Source of the DNA: Saccoglossus kowalevskii
Taxonomy: Eukaryota > Hemichordata > Enteropneusta > Harrimaniidae
Reading direction: 5' to 3'
Length of the DNA stretch: 11,869 nt
NCBI RefSeq assembly: GCF_000003605.2
Contig: NW_003137829.1
Span: forward strand, 642,556-654,424
Part shown: piece by piece, positions 7,351 to 11,869 of the stretch
Layout: every line of letters begins with the position of its first letter
Position numbering within the stretch: position 1 is the first letter of the stretch
Position numbers and translations under genes: made by a program
Notes under the pieces: model-generated
Told to the model about the DNA's origin: nothing
What the model saw: only the letters and a program-made list of their open reading frames with translations
Database searches by the model: none

Positions 7351-8782
7351 ACTGGAACGTGTATCGCCTGCTATTTTTATATATGTATTCCCTATTGTAT
7401 TCACCATCTGTTCATTTGAATTTCAACGTTTCATCCGTCCATCACTATAAAACATATCTTAAAATTACCACTTGGTTGGTGTCAGCGATGAAAACTAAAA
7501 CTTAATATGAAAAAGTATATTATGCAATGTTGTTACTTCTATACGAAATCGTTAATTGTTAAGAATCACTCCTTGTCGTTCCAATTGACAGAATCACAGA
7601 ATTCAGTATGCAAGTATTTAAGCATTCCTACAGATGAGGCTCACAGACATGACTTCGATACACTAATGTTAGTTTACGGTTCAGTGTGAATTGGTGATGC
7701 ATAAAAAGAACACGCACATCTGCTCAGGGTTTCGTATTCAGTTTCAATTTACTTGATAATGTAGCCCTGCATAAAAACAAGCACATCTGATCCAGGTTCT
7801 AAGATACAAGATGCACAGTCAGAACGCAGTCAAAAGAGCAGCATTCGTTTTTTCTCCATATTGGAAGAAAAGAAATGTTTATTACGTCATGTTATGCGAA
7901 ACAGCCAGAATGCTTTGCGCTTAAACATGGAAGTGAGCTGCAATATCTCTTTAAATATTCTTTAATATATTCTTTAAATGCACAGTAAAATAAACAATCA
8001 TTGATCTATACCATAGTTACCATTGTTCCATGCAGTACCAGCAACAGCTAAAGAGCTCGAGAAAATATATTACTCTCAAATACTTCCAAAGGTCAGATCG
8101 AACATATCAAATGAAATAAAGATGAAATAAACTCATAGAATTGTAAAAAAAAAGTTTTGCCTTGACTCAGCTATTTAATTGGTTTGCAATAACAATATGG
8201 CAGACAAATAACAATACCAACTTGAAGAGAACGATGGGAGGTTGTATTTTTAATTGTGCAATAATAAACCCGATTTTGAATATGTTCAAAAATACACTTA
8301 CATATAACACGGATCCTACATTAATAGTAAAAACTGGGCTATACAAAACGATAGTTCTATCAATCTTATATCCAATCTTATGTAATACCAATAAAAATGA
8401 CATGCGAGTTACTGTCCGAATATTTTAATACTTTTTTTTTTCCTGAAAAAACATTTAAATACAAAGAAAAACTAAAAATTCCGATATAATCACGAACGTC
8501 TAATTTATAATGGAATCTATGATATTGCAAAATATTGTTATTAGTAGAAATATTAAGTGTCTAAATGTACTTTACAAGACACTTAAATGAAATGTTCCGT
8601 GTTCCATAAATATGAACATTCCAAGTCAAAAAAAGGATCACTTATTTCAAAAATTCAAAGACAAGGAAAATCTATTCTAAATGTCTTAGCATCATAACTA
8701 CATCTAAGATGACAAAGCAGAACTTCTCATATATTCTATTATCTATCGTCGTCCATCCGTCCGTCAAAAATTCTATTTTCAC
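7351..8782. other. AT-rich intergenic stretch, no supportable gene
   Basis: The open frames here (for example 7507-7689 and 8162-8428 on the plus strand) are short, AT-driven and show no domain, signal peptide with donor, or homology I recognise. Minor structure: GCATAAAAA...GCACATCTG...CAGG occurs at 7699 and again at 7769, and a hairpin lies at 8553-8586. Confidence 0.6.
8553..8586. repeat. Perfect 10-bp inverted repeat with 14-nt loop
   Basis: TTAAGTGTCT (8553-8562) is mirrored by AGACACTTAA (8577-8586). It is isolated in AT-rich DNA with no gene beside it, so it is not a transcription terminator in any recognisable sense. Confidence 0.7.
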
Positions 8783-9165
8783 CTTCTTCTTGGAAACTAT
8801 CAGCTCAATTGCGTTGATATTTGGTAGGTATGTACCCTGGATGGCCCTCTGTCAACTTTGTCCATTTGTGATATCATTTATGCCAACCCATGTTCGACTT
8901 CTTCTTGGAAACTATCAGCTCAATTGCGTTGATATTTGGTAGGTATGTACCCTGGATGGCCCTCTGTCAACTTTGTCCATTTGTGATATCATTTATGCCA
9001 ACCCATGTTCGACTTCTTCTTGGAAACTATCAGCTCAATTGCGTTGATATTTGGTAGGTATGTACCCTGGATGGCCCTCTGTCAACTTTGTCCATTTGTG
9101 ATATCATTTATGCCAACCCATGTTCGACTTCTTCTTGAAAACTATCAGCTCAATTTCTTTATTAT
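8783..9165. repeat. 115-bp tandem array, three identical copies plus a partial
   Basis: The unit beginning TGGAAACTATCAGCTCAATT starts at 8791, 8906 and 9021, and a truncated fourth (TGAAAACTATCAGCTC) at 9136. I see no base difference among the three full copies. The period of 115 is not a multiple of three, so it does not encode a repeated peptide. The 5' flank (CGTCCATCCGTCCGTC) and the CTTCTTCTTGGAAACTA opening resemble core repeats of interspersed elements in marine invertebrates, which I infer from style only. Confidence 0.93.
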
Positions 9166-9545
9166 TTTTCATTATATTTTTCTGATATAGTGTTATTTAT
9201 AATATAGTGTTTTTTTTATGAAAACTGCCAATACATTAGTTTAATAATAATATTGAAATCTGTATAATGTGGTACGCCATGGTAGTAGACAGGAAATCTG
9301 TGCAAATGTCTCTCGATCAATTGTGTACAATTTCCATGTATGTATGAAAACAAGTATGCAAATAATAGTCCCGCTACCTTAACTTTAGTAACATTACTAT
9401 GACCATTTTTTTATTTACTATTTATCAGGTTGAAATGCACACTACACGTCTGATCGAATACTTCAAAAATTCGTAGATGCTATTTCCTCTCTTATAAGTG
9501 ATGACATTCTTCTGCCTTTTTGTGAACATGAAAAAGATTTCCGCC
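9166..9545. other. AT-rich stretch, nothing identified
   Basis: It contains poly-T runs and two TATAGTG phrases (near 9185-9210), which may be the tail of the adjacent tandem-repeat element. No coding or RNA gene can be supported. Confidence 0.55.
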
Positions 9546-9697
9546 ATGGCCATTGGCGGATTTAGATGGGGCCGGGGGCCGCGCCCCCTATTTTTAACAA
9601 CCAACAGGGCTTTGCGCCATCGGCGCTCGCGAAGTTTGCCTTCGGCCAACTTATTGCCCCCCCCCCATTCCAGAATCCTATATCCGCCCCTGATGGC
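9546..9697. mobile_element. GC-rich short inverted-repeat element with ATGGC flanks
   Basis: A 142-bp GC-rich island (9551-9692) in AT-rich DNA. The left end is CATTGGCGGATTTAG and the right end read inward is CAGGGGCGGATATAG, giving imperfect terminal inverted repeats that each lead into a G-run. ATGGC occurs immediately outside both ends (9546-9550 and 9693-9697), a candidate target-site duplication; an 8-base ATGGC(C)ATT alternative would fit a hAT-type element with one indel. CAGGGGCGGA-type ends are common on hAT-related MITEs. There is no coding capacity, and the short open frames across it on both strands are by-products of base composition. Confidence 0.65.
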
Positions 9698-10079
9698 ATT
9701 GAGTAATTGACTGCACATCTTCATGTAACCTACACTAGATACAGTTTAAGAAATTCCGTTAAACATGTTCCTGTAATGAAGAGATTTGTCATATGTTATC
9801 TGATTAGCTACGTAGACCAGACCTACATCAGATGAAAAGGTAAAACTGAAGAGTGTGTTTTTGATACATGTCGGCTGTGATAAGACTTGACATCAGCTTT
9901 GAACGTACCAGTATTGTCAAGTGGTTGTCTGCTTCCATAGGCATGCACATTACTACGAGTTTCAATTCGTAACTTGGGTTTATTGGGTAGATGATTATTC
10001 AAAATGGCTGACTGGTTTTAGTTTTATTAACTACTGTACGATGGGGATTGCGTCTTGTCAAGCTTTGTGAGAAAATATT
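9698..10079. other. Stretch downstream of the anchor exon, no further gene seen
   Basis: Apart from the AATAAA signals on the minus strand, no exon, repeat or RNA gene is visible in this interval. Confidence 0.5.
10023..10028 (-). promoter_or_regulatory. Poly(A) signal AATAAA after the membrane-anchor exon
   Basis: An exact AATAAA on the minus strand starts 52 nt beyond the TGA at 10080. A second one lies at 9979-9984. Together they support the 10080-10316 reading frame being the end of a transcript. Confidence 0.45.
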
Positions 10080-10316
10080 TCATATTTCTCTATTTGATGT
10101 AAATACCAAAATCACCACTAAAAACAAAACAAATGCCACGAACGCATCCAGTGTAGCTACCAAGCCGTCCACGAGCCTCATAAGATTATCCGAGGCTGCA
10201 GGGCGATTGATGTCACATTTTCTTTTCCTGGAATCCGGTTGTACACTTTCAGCATCCACCTTTAAGTTACTAGTATTTAAGATGACTAGAAGTTGTATGT
10301 CAAGAGGAGCTTGATA
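10080..10316 (-). CDS. Probable terminal exon coding for a C-terminal membrane anchor
   Basis: The minus strand is open for 78 codons from an ACTCAG acceptor-like site at 10317 to TGA at 10082-10080. The peptide begins QAPLDIQLLVILNTSN (after Tyr), continues through a basic KRKCDINR segment, and ends with a hydrophobic helix DAFVAFVLFLVVILVF followed by TSNREI. This is the layout of a C-terminal membrane anchor with a very short tail. An AATAAA follows 52 nt after the stop. It lies just downstream of, and on the same strand as, the esterase exon, so it could be an alternative last exon making a membrane-tethered form, as occurs in the cholinesterase family. No matching strong donor was found within the esterase exon, and the true acceptor may instead be CTTCTAG at 10286 (phase 1). 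It could also belong to another gene. Confidence 0.48.
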   Translation of the reverse strand, partial: YQAPLDIQLLVILNTSNLKVDAESVQPDSRKRKCDINRPAASDNLMRLVDGLVATLDAFVAFVLFLVVILVFTSNREI

Positions 10317-10400
10317 CTGAGTGGGTGTCGCGACTAATACACTGTTCTATATTATACCGTTGTATTTGTACAAATATATATATTTCAAATAATATTTCAC

Positions 10401-10406
10401 TTTATT
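10401..10406 (-). promoter_or_regulatory. Poly(A) signal AATAAA after the esterase stop
   Basis: An exact AATAAA on the minus strand lies about 70 nt downstream of the esterase TAA at 10476. This spacing suits a short 3' UTR and supports 10476-11008 being a genuine last exon. Confidence 0.6.
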
Positions 10407-10475
10407 GTGTAATTATGATAGGCTTCGGGAATAACTCGCAAATTTGTTTTTCTCTTGATTAATTTCAGATTCATG

Positions 10476-11008
10476 TTAGTTCATAAATGAATACGCATAA
10501 AAATCGTTGTCGAGCCAGAACTTGCATTGCTGTTCGTTATATCGTTTAACAATTGTAAGATTACTAGATAGAAGGGCAACGCCTTGTGGAACAGCTGGCC
10601 ATTCTATAGAATGGGTCACTGGCATCACACCTTCTTTGACGAAATGAGTGAACAACCTCTGCATCAGTTCCTGAAAGGCCATATCCTCGTCTGTCGGCAT
10701 GTAGATATAATCGGGAACAAACCCTAGAAATGCGTAGGTGTCCCACAGGTGAAAACCATAGCGAGGTTCGAAAGGGAAACCACCAAAGATTGAAACAGGT
10801 TGCGATGGCCATGATGTGGCCACGTAACGATAGACTGGAGATGACAAAGATTTGGCAGCCGCTTCTGCAACGAGTTCATTTCCACAGGTCACACGAATAT
10901 CAGTTGTCATAGTAGTGAATGCCAGCTCGGGGGTATCATTCGGGCCATCATGGGGGTACAGCTCCAAGGCTCTTGAGGTAATATTCTTGCCGAAAGTGTC
11001 AAGTTTTT
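10476..11008 (-). CDS. Carboxylesterase/cholinesterase family, C-terminal exon
   Basis: An acceptor (CATCCACAG) at 11009 opens a 533-nt exon that ends in TAA. It codes for 176 residues plus a split first codon. The content matches the last third of a type-B carboxylesterase: LDTFGKN...LELYP, a TTDIRVTCGNELVAEAA segment (33-50), a PVYRYVATSWPSQP strand (58-71), and FHLWDTYAFLGFVPDY (86-101), where His87 lines up with the catalytic His. An HFVKEG...WPAVPQG segment follows, and the family's typical end at NEQQCKFWLDN. The nucleophile-elbow serine and the acidic member of the triad belong to upstream exons not seen here. The exon begins with two bases, so the preceding exon must end in phase 1. 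Substrate cannot be inferred. Catalytic competence depends on the missing part. Confidence 0.86.
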
Positions 11009-11147
11009 CTGTGGATGGAAACGTGAAATTATGGTTATATTACATCACGATATGTTGTATAATTTCCTTTCCATTGAAATAGATCACAACAAACTTCCTT
11101 TCTTTTTCAACAATTGGTCATTACATGAAGATTGGCTCTGTTGGCGT

Positions 11148-11280
11148 TTAAAGCGCGGTGGTCGTCGCGCAGCGCGTGTTCGAATTTCATGTAAATAAAC
11201 AATGTATTTTACACGCGTTGTATACGTTGCTATGAGTCCCATATCGAACAGGACGCGGCGCGACGACTGCCGCTCTTTAA
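11148..11280 (-). mobile_element. 125-bp TTAA-flanked MITE, copy 2 (inverted)
   Basis: The same 125-bp element (11152-11276) in the opposite orientation, again flanked by TTAA. By hand alignment of its reverse complement with copy 1 I count about 7 substitutions in 125 and no indel. It lies in the interval between the putative signal exon and the esterase exon. Confidence 0.84.
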
Positions 11281-11755
11281 TCAAGCCTAGTACGTAAATG
11301 TATTCTTAAAGGGGAACCGATACTATAAATATAGGCAAGATGGCCAGCGCAATTATTATGCTAATTCGAACCAAGCAGCTAACATCGTGGTGGGAGCTCC
11401 GGGAAATGTGCCATTTACGATGTTTAGAGATCAAGCTGTGATATCAAATAAATTTCTACGGGGCCATGAATATGTACGCTAGCGATTACACTCTATATGC
11501 TGTTACTACCCCATGTGCGTTCCAAATTTAGCGGGAAAGCGGGGTGTTTTTCACCTTCCAGAGCGGGCCCGCGCGGGAGGCAAATAGGCCCCCTTCAAAA
11601 TGCTAATGTCTGCAATAGGCTCCCAGAAATGAACTCCACAGGCTGTAGGCCCTCGCAACAACCACTCTCATACACCGCCATAGGCCCCGAATTGGCGGTC
11701 CCATAGCCCCGACTAGGCTGCAAACGTCCGCCGGAACTTTCCCACTGGGACTTAC
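11281..11755. other. Putative intron or intergenic DNA with recurring TAGGCCC phrases
   Basis: Between the MITE and the signal-peptide exon no esterase-like exon is readable on the minus strand. A GC-rich part (about 11545-11720) contains GCGGGCCCGC and irregularly spaced variants of TAGGCCCC (near 11586, 11616, 11648, 11682 and 11703). The irregular spacing gives no tandem period. Confidence 0.45.
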
Positions 11756-11831
11756 TCGCCACTTCCAACACGAGCATAAGGAGAAGGCTTATTGTAATCG
11801 AAGAAACGAACCGAAACAGGATAACACACAT
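11756..11831 (-). CDS. Probable signal-peptide first exon, phase-compatible with the esterase exon
   Basis: The ATG (A at -3) opens 25 residues, MCVILFRFVSSITISLLLML followed by VLEVA, with a strong hydrophobic core like a secretory signal peptide. The exon is cut by a consensus GCGA/GTAAGT donor after 25 codons plus one base (phase 1). The esterase exon accepts phase 1, and the junction codon would be AAA (Lys), giving a 202-residue open frame. Reading through the donor instead gives a low-complexity continuation to a stop at 11595 with no recognisable domain, so the spliced reading is preferred. It may be the true first exon of the esterase locus with the middle exons lost, or the start of a different short secreted protein. 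Confidence 0.5.
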
Positions 11832-11869
11832 AATAAAAAATTAACTGTATTCAGTGAATATGGGTTTTA

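Noticed and set aside
8162-8428. Overlapping hydrophobic open frames on both strands
   Set aside because: AT-rich composition alone explains the Ile/Phe/Asn-rich peptides. There is no signal, splice or family evidence on either strand.
8783-9165. CRISPR-like array
   Set aside because: Whole units repeat with no unique spacers, and the genome context is eukaryotic.
8709-9190. Repeated peptide in plus-strand open frames across the 115-bp array
   Set aside because: The unit length is not a multiple of three, so the frame changes from copy to copy and the similar peptides are echoes of the DNA repeat.
9425-9724. 99-codon open frame across the GC-rich element
   Set aside because: It crosses the boundaries of the 9551-9692 inverted-repeat element; the Gly/Arg/Pro-rich peptide reflects base composition.
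10764-10780. GGTTCGA motif resembling a tRNA T-loop/B-box
   Set aside because: It lies inside the esterase coding exon, and no acceptor stem or A-box can be matched at tRNA spacing.
11084-11284. Arg-rich 66-codon open frame on the minus strand
   Set aside because: It is entirely covered by the second copy of the TTAA MITE and its flank.

Overview
The window looks like nuclear DNA from a marine invertebrate, most plausibly a mollusc or another lophotrochozoan or basal deuterostome. This rests on GT-AG introns of about 0.3-1.1 kb, short symmetric exons, AT-rich intergenic DNA crowded with short non-autonomous transposons, and a farnesoic-acid O-methyltransferase-like (FA) domain joined to immunoglobulin domains, an architecture I associate with invertebrates. 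No species can be named from sequence alone. I see no bacterial operons, CRISPR arrays, rRNA genes or tRNA genes.

The best-resolved gene runs on the minus strand from 6294 (ATG) to 735 (TAG). Seven exons, 70+342+315+33+486+112+214 nt, join in frame through consensus splice sites into a 523-residue protein. In order it has a signal peptide, two Ig-like domains, a short linker, one FA domain, one membrane helix, and a tail with a juxtamembrane cysteine cluster and a Lys/His-rich patch. It is therefore predicted to be a type I cell-surface protein. The first five introns are all phase 1, so the two Ig exons, the linker exon and the FA exon are each frame-neutral modules.

The right-hand end, also on the minus strand, holds a carboxylesterase/cholinesterase C-terminal exon (10476-11008) with its own AATAAA. 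It is flanked by two probable exons: a phase-compatible signal-peptide exon upstream (11756-11831), and a terminal exon coding for a C-terminal membrane helix downstream (10080-10316) with its own AATAAA. The central part of a normal esterase, including the catalytic serine, is not in the window. The locus is therefore a truncated esterase, a gene whose middle is missing here, or a gene with alternative first and last exons.

Mobile and repetitive DNA fills most of the rest. 1-510 is the 3' part of a probable Helentron-associated element: 162-bp tandem core repeats, an 8-bp microsatellite and a terminal hairpin. 3888-4115 is a TA-flanked MITE in an intron of the receptor gene. 6508-6640 and 11148-11280 are two copies of one 125-bp TTAA-flanked MITE in opposite orientation. 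7093-7350 is a diverged tandem repeat, 8783-9165 is an identical 115-bp tandem array, and 9551-9692 is a GC-rich short inverted-repeat element. The stretches 6641-7092, 7351-8782, 9166-9545 and 9698-10079 are AT-rich and contain nothing I can support as a gene.
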